Of a stretch of 9,799 bases of DNA, positions 1 through 6,466 are shown in pieces (position 1 is the first letter of the stretch; every line of letters begins with the position of its first letter). A program made the translations under genes and the position numbers. Source of the DNA: Lentisphaera sp. (lineage in GTDB: Bacteria; Verrucomicrobiota; Lentisphaeria; Victivallales; GWF2-50-93); NCBI GenBank assembly GCA_020721745.1, contig DYMC01000089.1, forward strand, positions 1-9,799, in the 5' to 3' direction. Below the pieces are notes generated by a model. It had not been told where the DNA came from, ran no database searches, and was given only the letters and a program-made list of their open reading frames with translations.

Positions 1-813
1 CTAGACACTTCCGCCGAACTTGATGGTCCTGTGGGCGAAGACATCCTTGGCCGGGTCGTAGGTGAACTCCGAAAGCACGGCCATCTTTGTGACCGATCCG
101 GCGCAGTATTCGCCTCTTCCTCCTTCTCCGGTGCCGATCGAATATGGTTTGTGGACGTGGCCGCATAGGGAGATGTCAATCGCGCCGCTGCGCAGCATGT
201 CGAGGAGTTTCTCCTGCCCCCATAGCCTGTGGCGGATGCGCATTATGGGTTTTTCCTCGATCAAGGGGTAGTGTCCGGCGAGGATTACGGGCCTTGTCTT
301 TGTCTTGATCATGCGGGCGATAGTGTCGGAATCCCTTTTCATGAGGTAGCCGCATGACGATATGAGATTGCCGGGCCAGCTTTCGTTGACGGCTATGATG
401 TCGCATTCGGGGAATGGTATCCTGACTGGCAGGTCGGAGATGGAGAATCTTCCGCCGTTCAGCTCGGCGAAGGCGTCTCTCATCGCTGCGTTGCATTTTG
501 CGTCGAAGACGTAGAAGTCGTGGTTGCCCGGGATGTAAAGGAGTTTCCGCGTCTCCGCGAGCGGACGGAGTATGTCGAGTGCGATCCTGAATTCGGAGGG
601 CTGCCCCGTGGAGGTGATGTCTCCGGAGCATACGAAGAGGTCGGCGCCGGATTCCAACATTATGGAGACGGCTTTCGAGAGGACTTTCTGGTTGTGCTGG
701 AATCTGCGTCTGAACCAGTAGTTGAAGATGCCGACCCAGCGTTTGTCCAGATACGCGCTCCATTCTTCCGCCGGGGCTCCCGCGTGGGAGTCGGAGAAAT
801 GCAGTATCTTCAT
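1..813 (-). CDS. Calcineurin-like metallophosphoesterase (CpdA/Icc-like)
   Basis: A 270-aa cytoplasmic metal-dependent phosphoesterase. All family metal motifs are visible in order: D-x-H at residues 8-10 (FSDSH), GD at 64-65 (CSGD), GNHD at 96-99, GH at 180-181 (AGHYP) and GHVH at 218-221. These normally bind two metal ions and cut phosphomono- or phosphodiesters. The GNHD form matches class III cyclic-nucleotide phosphodiesterase-like enzymes rather than PPP protein phosphatases, which have GNHE. There is no signal peptide or membrane segment. The reading frame stays open further upstream, but that stretch lies inside the kinase gene and reads as low-complexity Arg-rich shadow. The ATG at 813 begins directly with the core beta strand MKILHFSD, and its ATGA overlaps the kinase stop, implying translational coupling. 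The stop (TAG) is the first three bases of the window, so the gene is complete. The substrate cannot be told from sequence; cyclic nucleotide, nucleotide or phospholipid head groups are all possible. Confidence 0.88.
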   Translation of the reverse strand: MKILHFSDSHAGAPAEEWSAYLDKRWVGIFNYWFRRRFQHNQKVLSKAVSIMLESGADLFVCSGDITSTGQPSEFRIALDILRPLAETRKLLYIPGNHDFYVFDAKCNAAMRDAFAELNGGRFSISDLPVRIPFPECDIIAVNESWPGNLISSCGYLMKRDSDTIARMIKTKTRPVILAGHYPLIEEKPIMRIRHRLWGQEKLLDMLRSGAIDISLCGHVHKPYSIGTGEGGRGEYCAGSVTKMAVLSEFTYDPAKDVFAHRTIKFGGSV

Positions 814-3155
814 TGTCCAGTTCCGTCGAGGGCTTCTTTGTATTGGGGGAGCCTTCCGTATTTTGCCTTGACTTCGTTCACCGCCTTGTCCCTTGCAGCC
901 CCTTCCGGCTGCGCCGTGGCCTCGATGTGTTTGGCCCTTATGAAGGCTTTGAGATACTGGTCTGCGAACTCCTTGAGGTCCTTTGCGACGTCGAATTGGC
1001 TCAGTGCCTCGAAGTTGCCGGCGAAGAGGGCCAGGAGGTATGGGCCGTCGTTGCTTTCGGGGGATATTTTCCGGCATAGCTTCTTGTATTGGGAGGGAGG
1101 AAGCCTGGTCAGCGCGTTCTTTTCTATTTTCCTTGACGATGTTTCGATGAAGACCTCGCCGTTCTTGATCATGCGGACTGTTCCGAAGGCTCCGGGCCGG
1201 ATTTCGATGCTTGTCTTGATCGCGGTGTCGTTCCTGTTGGCGGCGGACTCGTAGAATTTGGCGGCTTTGTCCATCTGCGTTTTCTGCGCGTCGGCCCAGC
1301 GGGTGAATTCCCTGGCCATTTCCTTCATGTCCACATCAACCGAATCCGGTTCGCCCCTGGCGCTGTCGAAGACTGCCGCCGCGCCCTTGAAGTCGTTCTT
1401 CTCGGAGGAGATGGAGAGCGCCTTTGCCCTCAGGTCGTCCTTCTTCTTGTCCAGGGTCCTGGCGTATTCCTCGATCTTGCGTTTTGCCTGTTCCTCGCGC
1501 TCCTTCTGCAGTCGTGCGATTTCCTCCTCCTTGTGCTGGATCCTCCTCTTCTCCTCCTCTTCGAGCTTCTTTTTTCTCTCCTCGTCGAGCTTTCTCTGTA
1601 TTGCCGCCATGTATGAGTCGTGCTCCTTCTTTCTCGCGTCGGCGAGTCTGAATTTCTCGTCGAGCGGGATGAAGACGGCGAGCAGTGCCTTCATCGCCTC
1701 GCGTTCGCACTTGTATTTTGGCGGCTGCGCCGATGCCAGGAAGTTGTCGCACTTCGAGAGGATGTCCGATCTCATCTCCGGATTCTGCCTGGCGAAGTCA
1801 AGAATCTTGGCGACGGCCTCGGTGTATCCGGTGTTGTCCGGCTCCTTCTGTTCCGGTGCTGGTTTTTTGACGACGGGAACCGTGGGCTTCTTCGTTGTCG
1901 GCGGTGGTTCGGGCTGTTCCTGGCTGTTCTTCCAGACCGCATATATCCCGGCGCCGGCGAGGGCGAGCACGCAGGCAGCTATCATCAGGACGAACTGAAC
2001 CCTGGCCTTCTTCTCCTGCTCCCGTCTCATCGCCCCGGTGTCGATCCTGGCGCTGGCGGTATGGGTTCCGATGTTCAGTTTGGAGCTTGATGTGCTTATT
2101 CCCTGGGTTGATGAAGTTGTCATCGGTCCCGTGGGTGCAACGCCCTTGATCTGGGATGTGTGGAAGACGACGGTCTTGCCTTTTCTGGGTAATCCGGACG
2201 ATGCGGAGACCTTGCCGCCTCTCTTTGAAACTCTCAGGTCTTCGACGAGGGATTCCGCGCTCTGGTATCGGTCGTCCGGGCTCTTTTCCATCATCTTGAC
2301 TATTATCTGCGCGATTGCTTCGGGGATCTCGGGATTTGCCAGCCTGGGGTTCTTGAGAGGCTCCTGCAGGTGCTTTTTGGCGATCTCGAGGGCATTTTTG
2401 CCGGTGAACGGGAAGCCGCCTGTGAGGAAGTGGTAGAAGGTGGCGCCGAGGCTGTATATGTCGCTTCGGATGTCCATGGGCGAACCGGTGAGCGCCTCCG
2501 GGCTGATGTACTGCGGGGTGCCCATCACCTCGTCCTCGTTGCTGTTGTCTATCTCCCCGGCGACTCTTGCAAGACCGAGGTCGGCCAGCTTTGCCCTCTG
2601 GCTTTTCGAGACTATCATTATGTTGTCCGGCTTTATGTCCCGGTGTATCAGCCTTTGCTCCTTCCATGCGAAATCGAGAGCATCCCCGATCTGCCGGATT
2701 ATCTCGCATGCCTGCTCGACGGGTATCTTGCCGGTCTTCTTGAGGATGTCCTTCATGGTCTCGCCCTCTATGTACTCCATGGCGAAGAAGTAGACTCCCG
2801 AATCCTCGCCGACGGCGTATGCCTGGACGATGTTGGGATGGTTCAGCTTGGCCGCGGCGCGCGCCTCCTTGATGAAGCCCGCCACAAACTCGTTGTTGTC
2901 GGCGTATTTCTTCGCGAGGACCTTGAGGGCGGCGGGACGGTCCAACGATATCTGGTGGGTGAGGTATACTATGCCCATGCCGCCTCGTCCGAGCTCCTCG
3001 AGGACGACGAAATCGTTGCCGACGACCACGTTGGTGCTTATCAGCGAGAGGGGGGATTTGCTTATTTCCCCGCATTGTCCGCACTGGACATCTATGCCCA
3101 GATCGTTGTTTTCAACGCTCAGAAGGGCTCTGCAGAATGGACATACGAATTTCAT
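810..3155 (-). CDS. Membrane Ser/Thr protein kinase with N-terminal zinc ribbon and charged C-terminal helix
   Basis: A 781-aa eukaryote-like (Hanks-type) Ser/Thr kinase. Residues 1-30 form a zinc ribbon (C5-x2-C8, C25-x2-C28). The kinase domain spans about 49-310: glycine loop GRGGMG at 56-61, ATP-binding Lys78, helix-C Glu97, catalytic HRDIKPDN at 171-178, metal-binding DLG at 192-194 in place of DFG, and SPE at 218-220 for APE. All catalytic residues are present, so it should be active. A Ser/Thr/Gly-rich linker at 311-380 leads to one transmembrane helix (about 386-408) and a Pro/Lys-rich stretch. Next comes a helical region with a long Lys/Glu/Arg-rich segment (about 505-575) and a C-terminal domain I do not recognise. 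The usual topology would put the kinase in the cytoplasm and the C-terminal half outside the inner membrane. The start is ATG 3155, with a weak AAGG upstream and a good promoter about 45 bp away. It is co-transcribed with the phosphoesterase gene. Stimulus and targets are unknown. Confidence 0.93.
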   Translation of the reverse strand: MKFVCPFCRALLSVENNDLGIDVQCGQCGEISKSPLSLISTNVVVGNDFVVLEELGRGGMGIVYLTHQISLDRPAALKVLAKKYADNNEFVAGFIKEARAAAKLNHPNIVQAYAVGEDSGVYFFAMEYIEGETMKDILKKTGKIPVEQACEIIRQIGDALDFAWKEQRLIHRDIKPDNIMIVSKSQRAKLADLGLARVAGEIDNSNEDEVMGTPQYISPEALTGSPMDIRSDIYSLGATFYHFLTGGFPFTGKNALEIAKKHLQEPLKNPRLANPEIPEAIAQIIVKMMEKSPDDRYQSAESLVEDLRVSKRGGKVSASSGLPRKGKTVVFHTSQIKGVAPTGPMTTSSTQGISTSSSKLNIGTHTASARIDTGAMRREQEKKARVQFVLMIAACVLALAGAGIYAVWKNSQEQPEPPPTTKKPTVPVVKKPAPEQKEPDNTGYTEAVAKILDFARQNPEMRSDILSKCDNFLASAQPPKYKCEREAMKALLAVFIPLDEKFRLADARKKEHDSYMAAIQRKLDEERKKKLEEEEKRRIQHKEEEIARLQKEREEQAKRKIEEYARTLDKKKDDLRAKALSISSEKNDFKGAAAVFDSARGEPDSVDVDMKEMAREFTRWADAQKTQMDKAAKFYESAANRNDTAIKTSIEIRPGAFGTVRMIKNGEVFIETSSRKIEKNALTRLPPSQYKKLCRKISPESNDGPYLLALFAGNFEALSQFDVAKDLKEFADQYLKAFIRAKHIEATAQPEGAARDKAVNEVKAKYGRLPQYKEALDGTGQ

Positions 3156-3201
3156 TAGGAACGCCTTTTTGCTTCACGCCGCACAAATTGCGAAAGCATC
3201 A

Positions 3202-3229
3202 ATTATACAGGGAATTTCGCCTAAATCAA
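3202..3229 (-). promoter_or_regulatory. Sigma70-type promoter for the kinase operon
   Basis: Reading the minus strand, TTGATT (3229-3224, 4/6 to the -35 consensus) is followed after 16 nt by a perfect TATAAT (3207-3202). Transcription should begin near 3195 and give a leader of about 40 nt before the kinase ATG at 3155. The box sits in an AT-rich pocket of an otherwise GC-rich sequence and has the right orientation and distance. The assignment rests on consensus match only. Confidence 0.6.
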
Positions 3230-3239
3230 ACCCTCAAGC

Positions 3240-3251
3240 CCCCCGCGGGGG
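3240..3251. repeat. 12-bp perfect GC palindrome
   Basis: Five C, then GC, then five G, perfectly self-complementary. It can fold only as a short 4-bp stem with a CGCG loop. It lies about 10 bp upstream of the -35 box of the kinase promoter and is followed by ATTTTT on the plus strand. It could be an operator for a dimeric regulator or a simple sequence accident. As a terminator it faces the plus strand, where no gene ends. Confidence 0.35.
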
Positions 3252-3267
3252 ATTTTTGGTGGTATTC

Positions 3268-3336
3268 CCTAGTGTTCCGTAACTCCTAAATTTTCGCAGT
3301 CTTGCTCGAAAATTTATAGGCTTGCAGGACACTAGG
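3268..3336. repeat. 69-bp imperfect palindromic element
   Basis: Two arms (3268-3296 and 3307-3336) flank a 10-nt centre. The outermost 8 bp (CCTAGTGT / ACACTAGG) and the innermost 8 bp (AATTTTCG / CGAAAATT) pair perfectly. The middle holds several G-T wobbles, a few mismatches and small bulges, so about 24 positions per arm are Watson-Crick paired. It begins 9 bp after the stop codon of the upstream lpxA gene (minus-strand order). It has no T-tract, so it is not a classical intrinsic terminator. The AT-rich core contrasts with its surroundings. Such compact palindromes are often REP/MITE-like repeats present in many copies; only one copy is in this window. Confidence 0.6.
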
Positions 3337-3345
3337 ATGCGCCGA

Positions 3346-4146
3346 TCAGAGTTCAGCCTCCTCGACATACTTGGCCCTTCCGGGCATTATCCCCCTTTTG
3401 GACGACTTTATGAAATCCACGAAATGCGCGACCTCTGGCGACATCTTCGCTCCGCCAATCGTGTCGAGAGCCGCGCTCTTGTTCAGATCCTGGAAGAAAT
3501 AGGTTTTTATCGCCCTGCGTATCTCCATCCTCAGTTCCTGGTTGAATCCTGCCCTTCTTAGCCCGACCACGTTCGGGCCGTATATGTAGTCGTTCTCCCC
3601 GAGGAGGCAGTATGGGGGAATGTCCTGTCTGATCCTCGCGCCGGCGGTTATCATCGCGAGCGAGCCAATCCTGCAGAACTGGTGTATCATGCAGTATCCG
3701 CTTATCACGGCCATTGGCTCGACCTGCACGTGTCCGGTGAGCGCCGTGTGGTTCGCTATGGTCACGTGGTCGCCTATGACCACGTCGTGGGCCACATGCA
3801 CGAAGGCCATGAGCAGGACATGGCTTCCGATGACCGTCTTCAATCCCTCGGAGGGTGGGCGGTGTATGGTGACGTATTCCCTGATCACCGTGTGCGATCC
3901 GATCTCGGTGTAGGAGACGACGCCCGGCCTGAAGGAATGGTCCTGGGGTTCATCTCCGACATCGGCGCCCGGGTATATCCTGCATTCGCTTCCAATCGTG
4001 GTGTATCTGCCAATGTGGACGTAGGGTTCCAGCACCGTGCCTTCGCCGATCTCGACATCGTCCTTGACCACGCAGTAGGGGCCTATCGAGCAGCCTTTGC
4101 CTATCTTCACGTTCTGTCCTATGACGGCGGTTGGGTGTATTTGCAT
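3346..4146 (-). CDS. lpxA: Acyl-ACP--UDP-N-acetylglucosamine O-acyltransferase, LpxA family (paralog 1)
   Basis: A 266-aa left-handed beta-helix acyltransferase, close to the usual 255-265 aa. LpxA transfers a 3-hydroxyacyl chain from acyl carrier protein to UDP-GlcNAc, the first step of lipid A synthesis, in the cytoplasm. Hexapeptide repeats run from about residue 2 to 180, followed by the helical C-terminal domain. By alignment with E. coli LpxA, the catalytic His125 is His120 (HVAHD), His122 is His117, Asp126 is Asp121, His144 is His139 and His160 is His155 (IHQFC). Asp74 is kept (Asp69, PQD), but the Lys76 position is Ser. The acyl-ruler Gly173 position appears to be Ala168. The start ATG 4146 was chosen because MQIHPTA is the normal N-terminus and GGGAGAAG lies just upstream. 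The 25 extra codons further upstream run into the divergent promoter region. Its right neighbour is transcribed divergently. A second LpxA-family gene lies at 8321-9112. Confidence 0.88.
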   Translation of the reverse strand: MQIHPTAVIGQNVKIGKGCSIGPYCVVKDDVEIGEGTVLEPYVHIGRYTTIGSECRIYPGADVGDEPQDHSFRPGVVSYTEIGSHTVIREYVTIHRPPSEGLKTVIGSHVLLMAFVHVAHDVVIGDHVTIANHTALTGHVQVEPMAVISGYCMIHQFCRIGSLAMITAGARIRQDIPPYCLLGENDYIYGPNVVGLRRAGFNQELRMEIRRAIKTYFFQDLNKSAALDTIGGAKMSPEVAHFVDFIKSSKRGIMPGRAKYVEEAEL

Positions 4147-4185
4147 TCGCTTCTCCCGTCGTTCCGACTGGTTTGGGTTTTCCGA

Positions 4186-4191
4186 AATATA
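4186..4191 (-). promoter_or_regulatory. Possible -10 box for lpxA paralog 1
   Basis: TATATT (5/6 to consensus) on the minus strand, 40 bp upstream of the ATG at 4146. No convincing -35 lies at the normal distance: GAAGAA is found there, while a TTGTCA is 24 bp away. It also sits in the 12-nt loop between CCGAAA (4182-4187) and TTTCGG (4200-4205), a weak 6-bp inverted repeat. Treat it as tentative. Confidence 0.3.
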
Positions 4192-4214
4192 CACGCATTT
4201 TTCGGTTTTTCTTC

Positions 4215-4243
4215 TTGACAACGGAGGTCTTTTATGTTAAAGT
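4215..4243 (+). promoter_or_regulatory. Sigma70-type promoter for the 114-aa gene and uxaC
   Basis: A perfect TTGACA (4215-4220) is followed after exactly 17 nt by TAAAGT (4238-4243, 4/6 to TATAAT). Transcription should start near 4250, giving a leader of about 27 nt before the GTG at 4277. It is the only strong match in the divergent region 4147-4276. No clear promoter is seen between the 114-aa gene and uxaC, so it may serve both. Confidence 0.5.
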
Positions 4244-4276
4244 GCATATCGTGGAAATTTAACGAAGAGGAGACAG

Positions 4277-4621
4277 GTGAGCTTCATAAGCAGACTTTTC
4301 GGGCTGGACAAGGGGGAGAAGAAGGATATCCAGCAGGTGAGATTCCTTGGGGAGACCGAGGACAAGGTCACCCACACCGTGCCCATCAGCAAGGAGATAC
4401 CGAAGGAGCACTACATCATCAAGCACAACGGCGAATATCTCATCTTCGACTCGAAGGAGGAGATGCCCGAGGAGCTGAGGAAGGGAATTGACGAGATCGA
4501 GTCCCTCAATAGCATATCCAGTGTCTACAACGTCATCGTGGACGGCCAGAGGCGCAGATACAGCAGCTACGCCGAGATCCCGGAGGACATACGCAAGGTT
4601 GTAGAAAAAAAAAGAACCTGA
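4277..4621 (+). CDS. Unrecognised 114-aa protein with two related motifs
   Basis: I do not recognise this protein. It is short, charged, and lacks a signal peptide or membrane helix, so it is probably cytoplasmic. Its N-terminus (SFISRLFGLDKGEKK) may form an amphipathic helix. Two stretches look like copies of one unit: residues about 45-72 (YIIKHNGEYLIFDS then EMPEELRKGIDE) and about 83-110 (YNVIVDGQRRRYSS then EIPEDIRKVVEK). Each unit has a beta hairpin with a [N/D]G turn, an aromatic/Ser step, then E-[MI]-P-E-[ED]-[LI]-R-K and a helix. The GTG start at 4277 is chosen because the frame has no earlier start and AGAGGAGA lies a few bases upstream. A run of nine A (4605-4613) lies near the 3' end. 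A promoter lies 34 bp upstream. uxaC begins 92 bp downstream on the same strand. Codon use looks like its neighbours, so it is probably real. Confidence 0.75.
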   Translation: MSFISRLFGLDKGEKKDIQQVRFLGETEDKVTHTVPISKEIPKEHYIIKHNGEYLIFDSKEEMPEELRKGIDEIESLNSISSVYNVIVDGQRRRYSSYAEIPEDIRKVVEKKRT

Positions 4622-4713
4622 TTGCCCACCTTGAAAAGCCCCTCCAGAACATTCTTCCAATTTCACAGTGCACCTGTGCCGCATGGAAAACAACCAACAG
4701 AGGACATTTCGAC

Positions 4714-6087
4714 ATGAGCGTATTCCTGTCCGAAAAGAAGTATCTTCTCTCGTCGGATTCGGCGAAGGAGATATACTCCGAGATCAAGTTCCTGCCCATA
4801 GTGGACCCGCACAACCACGCGAATGTGGCCGAACTGGACGCAAACACGAACTATGCCGATCTCTGGCAGCTTTGCGCCGCGACGGACCACTACATCTGGG
4901 AAATGCTGCGCAAGCGCGGAGTGCCCGAGTCTCACATCACAGGCTCCGCGGACAACAAGGACAAATGGCTCAAGCTCTGTTCCGTCTTCCCGGAGTTCGC
5001 GGGTAACCCGGCATACGAATGGATACATCTGGACCTGCGGCGTTATCTCGGGATAGACGATCTGATCTGCCCGGAGAACGGACAGAAGATATGGGATGCG
5101 GGGATCGAGGTCCTGAAGAAGGAGGGGAAAAAGCCTCTCGGCCTGCTGAAGAAGATGAACGTCGAGACCATGTGCTCAACCGACGATCCGGCGGACGACC
5201 TCAGGCACCACGAGGCGCTGAACCACAGGCTTGGAAAGCTCTTCGTCCGCCCCACGTGGCGCCCGGACAGGATAATGAACATTCTTGCGGACGACTGGTT
5301 CGACGCGGTCGCCAGGCTGGAAAAAAGATTCTCGGCAGAGATAGTCTCCGCCGACGATCTTGTCGCGGTGCTGCGGAAATCGCACGACTTTTTCGCCGAG
5401 CATGGCTGCGTCTCCAGCGACCATGGCGTGGATATTCCGCCGACCGGGACCGGCGACAAGGCACTTGCGGACAAAATCTTCAGGATGGCGAAGACTGGAG
5501 TCAGGCCGAACCCCGCCGAGGCCCAGTGCTACAAGGACTGGATATTCGGGGAGTTCGCCCGCCTCGACTCCGAGAAGGACTGGGTCTTCCAGATTCACAT
5601 TGGGGCGGTCAGAGACGTGAGACAATATCTTTTCAAGCAGATCGGGCGGGACTCCGGCGGAGACGTGTCCAATCATTTCATGGACATCCAGCCTCCTCTG
5701 GTGAAGCTGCTCAACAGGTTCGACGACCGGCTGAAGGTGGTTCTCTACTGTCTGGATCCCGGGCACCAGGCCACGCTTGCCACCGTGGCGATGGCGTTCG
5801 GCCAGAAGGTCAGGCTCGGCTCGGCATGGTGGCTCTGCGACACGCCGGTCGGGATGAGAAGGCAGCTTGAGTACATATGCAGCGTGGATCTTCTTGCGAA
5901 TTTCGCAGGGATGGTCTCCGATTCGAGGAAGCTGCTGTCCTACGGATCGCGTTTCGAGATGTTCAGGAGGGTTCTGTCCGATGTTCTCGGGGGCATGGTG
6001 GAGCTGGGACAGATGCCGTCGGGCGTCGCGGTGATGCTTGCAGAGAGGATATGCTATTCGGAGACGAAAAGATTCTTCCTGCTCTGA
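4714..6087 (+). CDS. uxaC: Uronate isomerase (glucuronate/galacturonate isomerase family)
   Basis: A 457-aa amidohydrolase-fold enzyme that interconverts D-glucuronate with D-fructuronate, or D-galacturonate with D-tagaturonate, the first cytoplasmic step of hexuronate catabolism. E. coli UxaC is about 470 aa. Family landmarks in order: metal-binding H-x-H as HNH at 33-35; GNPAYEWIHLDLRR at 97-110; STDDP at 155-159; TWRPD at 181-185; HGC--SDH at 230-237; QIHIGAVR at 293-300; LYCLDP at 344-349; GSAWW at 369-373; and the D-x-R active-site pair D403-S-R405. The usual RHE near the C-terminus reads RFE (413-415), and the usual HCH is HNH, so substrate preference may be shifted. The start ATG 4714 has AGAGGA about 10 nt upstream. 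No downstream pathway genes (uxuB, uxaB, kdgK) are in the window. A CE7 esterase two genes on supports a glycan-use context. Confidence 0.85.
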   Translation: MSVFLSEKKYLLSSDSAKEIYSEIKFLPIVDPHNHANVAELDANTNYADLWQLCAATDHYIWEMLRKRGVPESHITGSADNKDKWLKLCSVFPEFAGNPAYEWIHLDLRRYLGIDDLICPENGQKIWDAGIEVLKKEGKKPLGLLKKMNVETMCSTDDPADDLRHHEALNHRLGKLFVRPTWRPDRIMNILADDWFDAVARLEKRFSAEIVSADDLVAVLRKSHDFFAEHGCVSSDHGVDIPPTGTGDKALADKIFRMAKTGVRPNPAEAQCYKDWIFGEFARLDSEKDWVFQIHIGAVRDVRQYLFKQIGRDSGGDVSNHFMDIQPPLVKLLNRFDDRLKVVLYCLDPGHQATLATVAMAFGQKVRLGSAWWLCDTPVGMRRQLEYICSVDLLANFAGMVSDSRKLLSYGSRFEMFRRVLSDVLGGMVELGQMPSGVAVMLAERICYSETKRFFLL

Positions 6088-6115
6088 TTGTTTTTTTTAA
6101 TGCACAAGCTATCAT
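6088..6115 (+). promoter_or_regulatory. Possible promoter ahead of the lipoprotein gene
   Basis: TTGTTT (6088-6093, 3/6) and TATCAT (6110-6115, 5/6 to TATAAT), spaced by 16 nt, lie in the 60-bp gap after uxaC. The -35 overlaps a run of eight T. Transcription would begin near 6122, about 26 bp before the lipoprotein ATG. The match is modest and read-through from uxaC is an alternative. Confidence 0.35.
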
Positions 6116-6147
6116 ATTGCAAACCAACAAACGGGAGCGTGGAGAAG

Positions 6148-6459
6148 ATGAAGAAGATCATTGCGCTGGCAGTCCCGGCGATTGCCCTGGGGCTTCTGGC
6201 CGGATGCGAGGACAAAGCCGCCGAGGAGGCGCAGAACCAGAAGATCGAGCAGGCAATCAGCGAGAGCATGAGACTGAGCTCGGAGATACAGGATCTCAAG
6301 AGGGAGAATGCAGAGCTTGCCGACAAGATGTCCAAGATAGCCGTCTATCTCAAGAAGAAGGAGATGGAAGCTGCTGCGAAAGCCGCCCCCAAGACTACGA
6401 AGAGCTCGACGCAGCAGAAGACCGGGACAAAGACATCCGTCCCCGCGAAGAGACCCTGA
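6148..6459 (+). CDS. Small coiled-coil lipoprotein
   Basis: A 103-aa predicted lipoprotein. The signal peptide starts MKKIIALAV, with a hydrophobic core and the lipobox LAGC ending at Cys20, so the mature protein would be lipid-anchored in a membrane. Residues following the lipobox are acidic (EDKAAEEA). Residues about 28-76 form a heptad-like coiled coil (QKIEQAISESMRLSSEIQDL, then further repeats to KKKEMEA). The tail (about 80-103) is a Thr/Ser/Lys/Pro/Gln-rich flexible stretch ending KRP. The start at ATG 6148 gives a proper signal peptide; 20 additional in-frame codons upstream do not look like a signal and overlap the promoter-like sequence. GGAG motifs lie at 6133-6144. The plan (short lipoprotein plus helix ending in basic residues) recalls Braun-type Lpp, but I see no sequence identity with it. 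It ends 7 nt before the esterase gene. Confidence 0.8.
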   Translation: MKKIIALAVPAIALGLLAGCEDKAAEEAQNQKIEQAISESMRLSSEIQDLKRENAELADKMSKIAVYLKKKEMEAAAKAAPKTTKSSTQQKTGTKTSVPAKRP

Positions 6460-6466
6460 TCGCAGG

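Noticed and set aside
814..1077. An N-terminal extension of the metallophosphoesterase to a start at 1077
   Set aside because: The extra 88 residues lie wholly inside the kinase gene, are Arg-rich shadow sequence, and the core beta strand begins exactly at ATG 813.
1798..3084. A 428-codon open frame on the same strand as the kinase, in another frame
   Set aside because: Its product is Arg/Gly/His-rich low-complexity sequence typical of a frame-shifted reading of the kinase domain.
520..3158. Long plus-strand open frames opposite the kinase and phosphoesterase genes (for example 1258-1998 and 2370-3158)
   Set aside because: They are antisense to clearly recognisable proteins, show no family motifs, and are expected in GC-rich coding DNA with few stop codons.
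4664..4678. Small inverted repeat CACAG / CTGTG before uxaC
   Set aside because: Five base pairs only, no supporting context, and expected by chance.
6091..6098. Run of eight T just after uxaC as an intrinsic terminator
   Set aside because: I find no GC-rich stem immediately upstream of it.
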